A stretch of 6,217 bases of DNA, taken from positions 1-6,217 of the forward strand of contig JABMRP010000536.1 of assembly GCA_013202535.1 (NCBI GenBank). The letters run 5' to 3'. Under the pieces are notes generated by a model, which was not told the DNA's origin, searched no databases, and saw only the letters and a program-made list of their open reading frames with translations. The position numbers were made by a program, and so were the translations under genes. Of this stretch, positions 1-6,171 are shown piece by piece; position 1 is the first letter of the stretch; every line of letters begins with the position of its first letter. The DNA is from Planctomycetota bacterium. GTDB taxonomy: Bacteria; Planctomycetota; Planctomycetia; Pirellulales; Thermoguttaceae.

Positions 1-237
1 GGGGCCAGCGGCATGCAGTACGCGGGGCGCGTGACCCAGTTGGTCACCGCGGCGATCGGCTTGGACGACTGGGAATGGGGCGTCACGCTCTGGGCTCGCA
101 ACCCCGAGTTTCTCAAGGATATCGTCTATCAGATGCGATTCGACGAGGCCAGCGCCCGCTACGCCGAGTTCGGCCCCTTCCACACCGGCTACCTCGCCAC
201 GGCCGACGAGGTCATCGACCATTGCCGCGTCGGGTGA
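1..237 (+). CDS. hemQ: Coproheme decarboxylase HemQ/ChdC, C-terminal part (5' end outside window)
   Basis: HemQ/ChdC decarboxylates two propionates of Fe-coproporphyrin III, using hydrogen peroxide, to give heme b in the cytoplasm. The window holds only the last 78 codons; the frame is open at base 1 and stops with TGA at 235-237. The run GLDDWEWGVTL followed by IVYQMRFDEASARYAEFGPF is a hallmark of the chlorite dismutase-like family. By family alignment from memory, the Gln at bases 37-39 matches the distal Gln of HemQ, where true chlorite dismutases carry Arg. This favours heme synthesis over chlorite detoxification. By the same spacing, the heme-ligating His would be the codon just before base 1, and the catalytic Tyr lies further upstream, so neither can be checked. 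The ATG at base 13 is internal, not the start. The gene converges on the minus-strand gene ending at 392. Identification of the family is firm; the exact subfamily is likely. Confidence 0.92.
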   Translation, partial: GASGMQYAGRVTQLVTAAIGLDDWEWGVTLWARNPEFLKDIVYQMRFDEASARYAEFGPFHTGYLATADEVIDHCRVG

Positions 238-266
238 AGCACGTGGATCTGTAGCTGGTGTCCTTC

Positions 267-282
267 CCTTCGGCTCCGGAGG
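267..282. other. Small GC-rich stem-loop in the convergent intergenic gap
   Basis: CCTTCG (267-272) pairs with CGGAGG (277-282) around the loop GCTC, with one T-G wobble. It lies 30 bases after the hemQ stop, in the gap between two convergent genes, where a terminator is expected. No T-run follows on either strand, so it does not qualify as a standard intrinsic terminator. It could still protect a 3' end. Confidence 0.25.
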
Positions 283-328
283 CCAAGCTGGGGTGTTCGT
301 CTCTGTTTGACGGCACAAGAGATAGGAG

Positions 329-342
329 AATTCCGGGGACAC
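329..342. repeat. Possible remnant of a transposase-associated repeat end (AATTCCGGGGACAC)
   Basis: The 14-base string AATTCCGGGGACAC resembles, from memory, ends found next to REP-associated tyrosine transposase (RAYT) genes in many genomes. It sits in a non-coding gap between convergent genes, a typical place for such repeats. The rest of the gap (343-391) holds a direct repeat ATCGGG (359-364 and 368-373) and a 5-bp stem CCGAT/ATCGG (346-350 with 359-363). No partner end is visible in this gap, so this is at most a solo remnant. Confidence 0.25.
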
Positions 343-391
343 GAACCGATAATGACACATCGGGCAAATCGGGAAAGAATGTGGGGGTAGC

Positions 392-2494
392 CTACTCCAA
401 GTTCGCCAGAATCGCCGAGCGGGTCTTGTACTTGTCGCAATGGGCGCGGAATTCGGGCCGGTTGAGAATCTTCGTGACGTACACCTCGGCGGTGACCGGG
501 TAGGCCAGCGTGTGGTATTGCGAGTGGTAGTGCAGCACGATCCGATCGCTATCGGCGGGAACCGGTTGGCCGTCGGGATCGAACACCTCGACCGCCGGCC
601 GCTGGGCGAAGCTGATCTGCACCTGCTGCGGCTGCCAGCCGAGGAAGACCCAGACCTTGGTCATCTTGCGCAGATCGTCGTAGAACACGGGCACCATCAT
701 CCGCACGTCGCGGCCCACGTCGGGATCATCTTGCAGGCGGTCGGACCAGGCGAGAAACGCCACCGCGTCGGCGTCGGGCCCTTCGCCCGAACCCGAGCCC
801 GGCGTTGTCTCCGGCGGCATCCCCAACTGGCGGCTGACGGCGACGTATGCACCGAAGAACAGGGCCTCCATCCGGCGCAATTCGTCGTCGAGGTTCTCCC
901 GCACCGGGCCCGTCGCGCTTTGCCGGTGTATCTGCCCGAGGGCGTCACGGCCGAACGTCTCTTCCAACACGCCGCGAACGAACCGGTAGCCCATGGCCCG
1001 GCGAAGATAGACCGTGGCCATCGGTTCGGCGGCGAGTTCCGGGCGGATAGTGAAATGGATCTTGGGCTTGGGCGGCTCGAAGGGTCCCGGTGGCTCCGCC
1101 GACGGAGCGACGGGGATTTCGAGCTGCTTGATATGCGTCTCGCGCGTCAAGGCCAGCACGCCCTTGAACAACTCCAGAAGCTGCTCGCGGTAGCGGTCGT
1201 CCATCACCAGACGCTTTGCCTCGGGCATCCGATCGGGGATAACCAGCGGCTCTTGCGCCCAGGTCTGATAGTCGTACCAGCCCGAGGCGTCGGTCGGCGT
1301 CAGGTCGATCCGGCCATCTTGAATCCGCGCGATCAGTTCGTCGATGAGACTGAACCCGGGCGGGACCGGATTCTCGGGGAAGAGCTTCTTGAGCAACTCC
1401 GTCTCGTGCGAAACCGAGGGGGGGAAGAAGTAGACTTCTTTCGCCGGCATGTTCCGATCCCCCTGCTGCCATGCGGCCAACGACGGACGCAGGTCGGGAT
1501 AGGCCAGCGGGTTGGTCAACCGGCCGACGAAGTCGAGATACCGCGAGTAGACGCTGGCTGCGTCCGGATTGCCGGCCAGTGTCTCGACCAGCGCGGCGAT
1601 GCCCGCCTGACCCTTGAGTTCGGTCTGCAACATGCGATCCTGGCGGAAGATCCGCTCCAGCGGTTCGCTCCAGGTGTAGAACCCGATGGGCTTGGACCGC
1701 TTGGCGTCGGCCATGAACTCGGCGACGGCGGTCGCGACCGGCTGTTGCAGTTGGGGAGGGGTCTGGACGTCGAGTTTGCCCAATTGTGCGGCGCCCAGCA
1801 AGACCATCGCCGCGTTGTCGAGCGGTTGGCTGCCGGTCTTTTCAAATCGCCCGGCAACGGCCTCTAGCATTTTCACCTTGCCCGGCCATAGCCCCGCGCC
1901 TGATTGGGCCGCCAGATCGACCGCCGCGTAGAGCCCGTCGTCGAACTGCTTGGCTTTTTGTGCCAGGACGGCTTGGGAAACGAACCGCCCACTACCGATC
2001 TGCGAAAGCGTCGGCCGCACGGGATCCTCGTGTCCGACGACCTTCACCTCGTCGGGCCGCACCCAACCCCGATGCGTCTGGCCGTCGGCACGGACCGCCA
2101 TGCGGACCCAACCCTCGCGGACTTCCAACACCGGCAGTTGCTGGCCCGCGGTTAGCCGGGCGAGTGTCTGTCGGCCGGATCGCAACTCGACGCCGTCGCC
2201 CACCACCGCGACATTGTCGCCCGGTCGCGGCATGGAGCTGCCGCGCTCCAGACGCCCCGGCTTGGGCGTGTCGATCCGCAGCACTTGCCGACTCGCGTCG
2301 ATCCGGGCTCGGAAGCCCTCTTGGACGATCTCGCGCTGGATTTGCGGTGCGGTGAACTGGGCCGTCAGTGGCGGGGGGGGTGGTTCCTCGGCCGGGGTGC
2401 CGGCGGCCGCTGCCAGAAGCCAGCAGAGCGGCAGGATTGCCAGGCAACTACAACGATGCCGCACGGAGCGGAGGGGGCGAGACGGAACAGGCAT
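392..2494 (-). CDS. Exported SH3-like domain protein of unknown function (700 aa)
   Basis: I do not recognise a named family over the full length. The chosen ATG (2494-2492) has GGAG seven bases upstream. It opens a signal peptide: a basic start (PSRPLRSVRHR), a hydrophobic core at about residues 16-31, and a likely cleavage after GTPA near residue 35, then a proline run. An ATG 23 codons upstream (2563) gives a longer frame, but it lies at the predicted transcription start and would bury the signal peptide. Residues about 94-153 look like a bacterial SH3 domain (DNVAVVGDG, then GWVRMAV and RGWVRPDEVKVV), a fold that often binds cell wall or peptides. The rest is largely helical, with a Gly/Ser/Pro linker at about 561-573. 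A C-terminal part (about 574-700) is rich in aromatic residues and includes HYHSQYHTLAYPV. No catalytic motif is evident. It is probably periplasmic or envelope-associated and transcribed alone. Confidence 0.85.
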   Translation of the reverse strand: MPVPSRPLRSVRHRCSCLAILPLCWLLAAAAGTPAEEPPPPPLTAQFTAPQIQREIVQEGFRARIDASRQVLRIDTPKPGRLERGSSMPRPGDNVAVVGDGVELRSGRQTLARLTAGQQLPVLEVREGWVRMAVRADGQTHRGWVRPDEVKVVGHEDPVRPTLSQIGSGRFVSQAVLAQKAKQFDDGLYAAVDLAAQSGAGLWPGKVKMLEAVAGRFEKTGSQPLDNAAMVLLGAAQLGKLDVQTPPQLQQPVATAVAEFMADAKRSKPIGFYTWSEPLERIFRQDRMLQTELKGQAGIAALVETLAGNPDAASVYSRYLDFVGRLTNPLAYPDLRPSLAAWQQGDRNMPAKEVYFFPPSVSHETELLKKLFPENPVPPGFSLIDELIARIQDGRIDLTPTDASGWYDYQTWAQEPLVIPDRMPEAKRLVMDDRYREQLLELFKGVLALTRETHIKQLEIPVAPSAEPPGPFEPPKPKIHFTIRPELAAEPMATVYLRRAMGYRFVRGVLEETFGRDALGQIHRQSATGPVRENLDDELRRMEALFFGAYVAVSRQLGMPPETTPGSGSGEGPDADAVAFLAWSDRLQDDPDVGRDVRMMVPVFYDDLRKMTKVWVFLGWQPQQVQISFAQRPAVEVFDPDGQPVPADSDRIVLHYHSQYHTLAYPVTAEVYVTKILNRPEFRAHCDKYKTRSAILANLE

Positions 2495-2569
2495 GGCAAG
2501 ACTCCGATTTGAAGGGCCAGTTGCGTTACCTCCGGAGAGCCCCATTTGCCCCCACGGAATCACGCCGCC

Positions 2570-2599
2570 ATTCTAACGATTCGGCAATGCCCGGGACAA
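2570..2599 (-). promoter_or_regulatory. Sigma70-like promoter for the minus-strand SH3-protein gene
   Basis: Read on the minus strand, TTGTCC (2599-2594, 4/6 to TTGACA) is followed after 18 bases by TAGAAT (2575-2570, 5/6 to TATAAT). Transcription would begin near 2563, leaving a leader of about 70 bases before the ATG at 2494. This also argues against translation from the upstream ATG at 2563. Confidence 0.45.
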
Positions 2600-2620
2600 G
2601 AACTCCGGGCCGAAATATCA

Positions 2621-2649
2621 TTGCATCTCGGCACCGTTTGGATTATCCT
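2621..2649 (+). promoter_or_regulatory. Weak candidate promoter for the coiled-coil protein gene
   Basis: TTGCAT (2621-2626, 3/6 to TTGACA) is followed after 17 bases by TATCCT (2644-2649, 4/6 to TATAAT). The start would be near 2656, giving a leader of about 95 bases. It lies in the divergent spacer and does not overlap the minus-strand promoter. The match is modest. Confidence 0.25.
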
Positions 2650-2749
2650 CGGTAGATTGAGACGATTACTGCCCGATGCGGCGGGCTGTCTTCCGGGGGC
2701 TGGAAGGCCCACCCGCCGGCCCGTTCATACTATCGAGGGGGATGACGCG

Positions 2750-3622
2750 ATGCGACGTACCATGGTTTTGTGCTCGGTGGCCCTGCTGGCCGTGGCGATG
2801 ACCGCGGGCGAGGCCTCGGCATCCAAGAGCAGTCGCCGGTCGCCGTTGCGAACGCTCTTGCGTGGCGGCCGGCCCGACCCGGCGGTCGTGGCGCTGAATC
2901 AGGCCCGGCAGCAGGCCAAAGCGGCCCAGGCCGACGCGGAAACAGCCGCTGCCCACGCGGAAGCGGCACGGGCGGAAGTCGAGGCGGTGAAGGCCTCGAT
3001 CGACGACACACTGGCGGCGATCCGCAGCGATGTCTCGGGGGCCCTGGCCTCGGTCAAGGCCGAAACGACCCAGTCGGTCAACGCCAAACACAAGGCCGAC
3101 GCCGCCGTCAAGACGGCCCGATCGGAGATCGAACGAGCCAAGGCCGCCAAGGCCGAAGCCGAGCAGGCCGTGCGCGACGCCGATACGCAACTGGCCAAGG
3201 CGACGGCCGCCCGGGACGAAGCACAAAAGCGACTCAACGAAGCCGATGCCCGGCTGGCCGAGGCGAGCACGGCCAAAACCGAAGCCGGCCTGGCGAAGAG
3301 TCAGGCCCAAGCCCTGCTCAAAGAAGCGCAGACCGCCAAGGCCGAAGCCGAAACCGCCAAGTCTGAAGCCCAGCAGATGATCCAGGCCGCACAGGAGGCG
3401 AAATCCGAGGCGGAAATCGCCAGGAAAGCGGCGGAAGACGCCAAGAAAGACGCCGAAAAGGCCATCGCCCGGGCAAAGGCCGCCGAGGATGCGAAGAAGG
3501 AGGAAGAGGTCAAGATCGAGGTCGACGAAGCCCCCGCCGAAGACGACGATACCGCGGCCCCCGCCCAACCCGAGCCGCCGGCCGAAGCGCCGGCCCAAGT
3601 TCCGGCCAAGACGCCGGAATAG
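2750..3622 (+). CDS. Exported alanine-rich heptad coiled-coil protein (290 aa)
   Basis: The ATG at 2750 has a G-rich Shine-Dalgarno sequence (GAGGGG, 2735-2740) nine bases upstream. It opens a signal peptide (MRRTMVLCSVALLAVAMTAG) with a likely cleavage after ASA at residue 24. An upstream extension of the frame to 2546 overlaps the promoter spacer and is unlikely to be translated. Residues 25-55 are basic. From residue 56 to about 258 the chain divides into heptads without a phase break. In residues 112-244, 19 consecutive heptads have Ala at the fifth position and mostly Ala, or Leu/Ile/Val at the next place, at the first. This predicts a rod about 20 nm long. The tail (259-290) is acidic, then Pro/Ala-rich (PAQPEPPAEAPAQVPAK), like a spacer. 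No lipobox, LysM or membrane segment is visible. An envelope or periplasmic structural role (TolA- or Lpp-like in style) is inference; low complexity makes homology unreliable. Confidence 0.85.
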   Translation: MRRTMVLCSVALLAVAMTAGEASASKSSRRSPLRTLLRGGRPDPAVVALNQARQQAKAAQADAETAAAHAEAARAEVEAVKASIDDTLAAIRSDVSGALASVKAETTQSVNAKHKADAAVKTARSEIERAKAAKAEAEQAVRDADTQLAKATAARDEAQKRLNEADARLAEASTAKTEAGLAKSQAQALLKEAQTAKAEAETAKSEAQQMIQAAQEAKSEAEIARKAAEDAKKDAEKAIARAKAAEDAKKEEEVKIEVDEAPAEDDDTAAPAQPEPPAEAPAQVPAKTPE

Positions 3623-3715
3623 CCGAAAAAGGCGTCACAATTCGACCGGCCCCGCGACGGTAAGCTATGCTTCCATTAACGGGGCTCGGTGGACGTTTTG
3701 ATCGGAGAATTCGTC

Positions 3716-4129
3716 GTGTTATTCACGGAAAAGAAGGAAGTAGAAGTCGAACGGTTCTTGCTTCGGCTCGCCAACGGCAACTGCTCGCAAATCGATGCCC
3801 TGGCCGAAGGTCCGCGGGTCGACAGCCGTGTCAACATAACGATGGTCGTGCTGGTCATTCCCGTCGAAGATCGCAAGCCGGTCGTCGGCCGAATGTTCGC
3901 GGCGGTGACCCAGGACATTTCCAACACGGGCGCGTCGCTCGTTCTCGATCGGCCGCGGGCGCTGGATGAAATGATCCTGGTATTTCGCTCCGACAGCGGC
4001 ATCCGCTTCCTCCGCGCCGAGGCCACCCATCTCGACCCCATGGGGGCCGGCTTCTATCACCTGGGTGTCGACATCACCCGGCTCCTGCGAACGGCCGACT
4101 TTCCGGAACTTCAAACGGTCACGTTCTGA
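3716..4129 (+). CDS. Stand-alone PilZ domain protein (cyclic-di-GMP receptor), 137 aa
   Basis: PilZ domains bind the second messenger cyclic-di-GMP and change partner activity in motility, exopolysaccharide or surface functions. Both ligand motifs are present: RxxxR as R34-V-D-S-R38, and DxSxxG as D67-I-S-N-T-G72. Beta-barrel-like strands follow (SLVLDRP, EMILVFRS, FLRAEATHLD, FYHLGVDITRL). The length fits a single PilZ domain with about 30 extra N-terminal residues, charged and helical (EKKEVEVERFLLRLAN). No output domain, signal peptide or membrane segment is seen, so it is a cytoplasmic adaptor. The start is GTG at 3716, chosen because GGAG lies eight bases upstream (3704-3707). An in-frame GTG at 3689 would add nine residues and has a poorly spaced GGGG. 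The gene starts 93 bases after the coiled-coil gene and ends 117 bases before the C25 peptidase gene. The target is unknown. Confidence 0.9.
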   Translation: MLFTEKKEVEVERFLLRLANGNCSQIDALAEGPRVDSRVNITMVVLVIPVEDRKPVVGRMFAAVTQDISNTGASLVLDRPRALDEMILVFRSDSGIRFLRAEATHLDPMGAGFYHLGVDITRLLRTADFPELQTVTF

Positions 4130-4246
4130 GGTTCTCAGGCGGCATCTCCTTTTGCGATTGCATTCTTTCGCCCGTCGAGAGAGAATCGGGCGGTTCGGCA
4201 AGCGCCGGACGAAAGCGTGTTTCTCGGGAAGGAGAGTGATCGGCCG

Positions 4247-5821
4247 ATGAACGGATTGCTGCTGATTTGCTGTCTGGCCGCGGCGGGGGCGAACCCCGAT
4301 ACGGTCGTCGTGTGTCCGGCGGAATTCTCCAAGGCGATGGAGCCTTGGCTGGCCTATCGAGCCGAACAGGGGCACGAAGTGGCCGTGGTGTCGAATCTCG
4401 GCGGGGAAGACGCCGTTCGAGATCGCATCCGGCAGCACGCCAAGGGCGGGCGGTTGAAATTTGTCGTGCTGGTGGGCGATGCCGTGCCCGCGTCGGCCGA
4501 CGATCTGCCGGGCTGGAATCGATGCGTGCCGGTGCATCGGGCCAAGGCCGAGATCAACGTCCTCTGGGGCTCCGAGCCGCATATTGCGACCGACAACTGG
4601 TACGCCGATCTGGACGACGATCGGGTCCCCGATCTGGCTATCGGCCGCCTGGCCGCCGACACGCCGGAGCAGTTGACCGTGATGGTCGCAAAAACGCTGG
4701 CCTACGAGCGGTCGGGTGACGTGGGCCCCTGGCGGCACCGGGTGAATATGGTGGCCGGTGTCGGCGGGTTCGGGCCCATGGCCGACGCGGTTATCGAATA
4801 CGCGGCCAAGCAGATCCTCACCCGGGGGATTCCGCCGGAGTTTCTCATGCCGATGATCTACGGCAGTTGGCGAAGCCCCTTCTGCCCCGATCCGCGGCAA
4901 TTCGCCCGCTCGACGCTCGATTCGCTCAACGAGGGGGCCCTGTTCTGGGTCTACGTCGGCCATGGGCACTACCTGCAATTGGATCGGCTTCGGGTGGGCG
5001 ACCGTTCGTACCCGATCTTCGTCGCGGCCGACGTCGCGCGTTTGGATTGTCGGCACGGGTTGCCGATCGCCGTGTTTCTGGCCTGCTATACCGGCGCCAT
5101 GGATGCCGGCAACGATTGCCTGGCCGAACTCATGACGCGGCAGCCGGGCGGGCCCGTGGCCGTTTACGCCGGTTCGCGAGTGACCATGCCCTACGCGATG
5201 GGCGTGATGGGGACCGCCCTGATGGACGGTTACTTCGAGCACCAGCGCAAGACGCTGGGCGAACTCGTGTTGCACGCCAAGCTCGCGCTGGCCGCCGAAC
5301 CGGACGACGACCAGCGCCGCCGGCTCCTCGAAGCCCTGGCCGCGGCGGTGAGTCCCGCACGCGACCGGCTGGCCGCCGAACGGATGGAGCACGTCGAACT
5401 GTTCAACCTCTTCGGCGATCCCCTGCTGCGTCTGCGGTATCCGCGGCCGGTGAAGTTGGAGATGGCCGATACGGCCACCGCCGGCGGTGTGTTGCAGGTG
5501 GTCGGCGACAGCCCGCTCGACGGCCGGGCGACGATCGAACTGGTCGTTCACCGCCAGCGGCTCACGTTCCGCCCGCCGAAGCGGAGCGAGGTTCCGCAAA
5601 CCGAAGAAGCCATGGCCGCAATGCAGGAGGTCTATCGCAAGGCGAACGACCGCCGGCTCGTATCGATCGAACGGCCCGTGGAGCGGGGGCGGTTCTCGAT
5701 CCCGCTCGACATACCGCGGGAGGCCTACGGGGCGTGTTTCCTGCGAGTGACGATCGAGGGGACCGATGATTTCGCCCTCGGCGCGGCCCAAGTGCGTATC
5801 GAGTTGCCCAAGTCGCGGTGA
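4247..5821 (+). CDS. Gingipain-like family C25 cysteine peptidase (524 aa)
   Basis: Family C25 (clan CD, caspase-like fold) contains secreted cysteine endopeptidases such as the gingipains. Order of motifs: N-terminal subdomain (TVVVCPAEF, then WLAYRAEQGHEVAVV), LVGD (75-78), DNWYADLDDD (116-125), IGRL (132-135), the catalytic His in YVGHGH (H239), the catalytic Cys in FLACYTG (C280), then NDCLAEL and VAVYAGSRVT. The domain closes with FNLFGDPLLRL (386-396), a typical C25 ending. Residues about 402-524 look like an Ig-like beta-sandwich, as in gingipains. The ATG at 4247 follows AAGGAG (4229-4234) by 12 bases and gives a short hydrophobic leader (LLLICCLAAAGA) lacking basic residues, so export is likely but not certain. 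A GTG at 4217 is an alternative start. There is no long propeptide, and no type IX secretion or sorting tail is visible. Substrate specificity cannot be read from the sequence. Confidence 0.88.
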   Translation: MNGLLLICCLAAAGANPDTVVVCPAEFSKAMEPWLAYRAEQGHEVAVVSNLGGEDAVRDRIRQHAKGGRLKFVVLVGDAVPASADDLPGWNRCVPVHRAKAEINVLWGSEPHIATDNWYADLDDDRVPDLAIGRLAADTPEQLTVMVAKTLAYERSGDVGPWRHRVNMVAGVGGFGPMADAVIEYAAKQILTRGIPPEFLMPMIYGSWRSPFCPDPRQFARSTLDSLNEGALFWVYVGHGHYLQLDRLRVGDRSYPIFVAADVARLDCRHGLPIAVFLACYTGAMDAGNDCLAELMTRQPGGPVAVYAGSRVTMPYAMGVMGTALMDGYFEHQRKTLGELVLHAKLALAAEPDDDQRRRLLEALAAAVSPARDRLAAERMEHVELFNLFGDPLLRLRYPRPVKLEMADTATAGGVLQVVGDSPLDGRATIELVVHRQRLTFRPPKRSEVPQTEEAMAAMQEVYRKANDRRLVSIERPVERGRFSIPLDIPREAYGACFLRVTIEGTDDFALGAAQVRIELPKSR

Positions 5822-5863
5822 AAGAAAGAAGGGGGAGTAGAGAACGCGTAAGGGGCAATCATT

Positions 5864-5941
5864 GTGAACATGGAGAGCGAGACTCACGGAAGGCTGAGGG
5901 ACCTTATTCGACAGTATCTTGACGATGAAAAACAGTTCTGA
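5864..5941 (+). pseudogene. Possible truncated 5' end of a gene (25 codons) ending in a repeat motif
   Basis: GTG at 5864 (or ATG at 5870) follows AGGGG (5851-5855) with eight bases of spacing. The peptide reads VNMESETHGRL, then RDLIRQYLDDEKQF, and stops at TGA 5939-5941. It looks like the amphipathic N-terminus of a longer small protein rather than a complete one. The stop codon is formed by the CTGACCCC motif (5938-5945), which recurs in the inverted repeat at the right end. A natural reading is that a repeat element inserted into a gene and cut it off. No continuation was found downstream in the same frame. It could equally be a chance frame or a genuine micropeptide. Confidence 0.3.
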
Positions 5942-6021
5942 CCCCTTTTTCGTTTGCCTTTTTCGTTCCAACGTAGAAACGCAATGGCGTAATAAGAAGA
6001 CAGGGGAGCAATTGTCAACGC

Positions 6022-6171
6022 ATGAAGTGGGCGGACCACACAATCCTCACCCAGAAGCTGTTTCACCCAATTTACCTGAGGGCGGTGCCGTTCGGCCTAG
6101 AGGCAAAGCCAAGGAACTACGTTAAATGTTATCCCGAAAACTTTTGGGGTCAGGCCGGGATTAGGGATTAA
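6022..6171 (+). pseudogene. Short coding-like frame running into the inverted repeat (49 codons)
   Basis: The frame from ATG 6022 begins MKWADHTILTQKLF and ends with TAA inside the left arm of the inverted repeat. Over the 32 codons after the ATG, 25 third positions are G or C (78%), against 29 of 64 first and second positions (45%), which is the pattern of real genes in G+C-rich genomes. The nearest purine-rich site (AGGGGAG, 6002-6008) is 13 bases upstream, rather far. The frame stays open back to 5977. I do not recognise the peptide. It may be a gene fragment, a small gene, or chance. Confidence 0.2.

Noticed and set aside
440..1867. 475-codon open frame on the plus strand opposite the SH3-domain gene
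   Set aside because: The minus strand carries a signal peptide, an SH3 motif, a ribosome site and a promoter. The plus-strand translation shows no recognisable domain and has shadow-like composition.
3083..3481. Tandem DNA repeat or CRISPR-like array inside the coiled-coil gene
   Set aside because: The repetition is at the protein level (heptads with varied codons). There are no identical DNA units with unique spacers.
2666..3598. 310-codon Gly/Leu/Phe-rich minus-strand frame opposite the coiled-coil gene
   Set aside because: The Gly/Phe/Leu repeats are simply the reverse complement of Ala/Glu/Lys heptad codons, and no start signal supports it.
4126..4138. CTGAG-GTT-CTCAG hairpin at the PilZ stop codon
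   Set aside because: Five pairs with a three-base loop are too weak, and such short palindromes occur by chance.
4158..4186. TTGCAT-17-GAGAAT as a promoter of the C25 peptidase gene
   Set aside because: Both boxes are poor matches; such pairs arise often by chance, so it was not listed as a feature.
4169..4192. Inverted repeat CGCCCG/CGGGCG between the PilZ and C25 genes as a terminator
   Set aside because: Only six pairs with a 12-base loop, and no T-run follows on either strand.
3719..6043. 774-codon open frame on the minus strand opposite the PilZ and C25 genes
   Set aside because: It is antisense to two genes with clear family motifs. Its translation is rich in His, Arg, Gln, Pro and Gly without domain-like pattern, as expected for the shadow of G+C-rich coding DNA.
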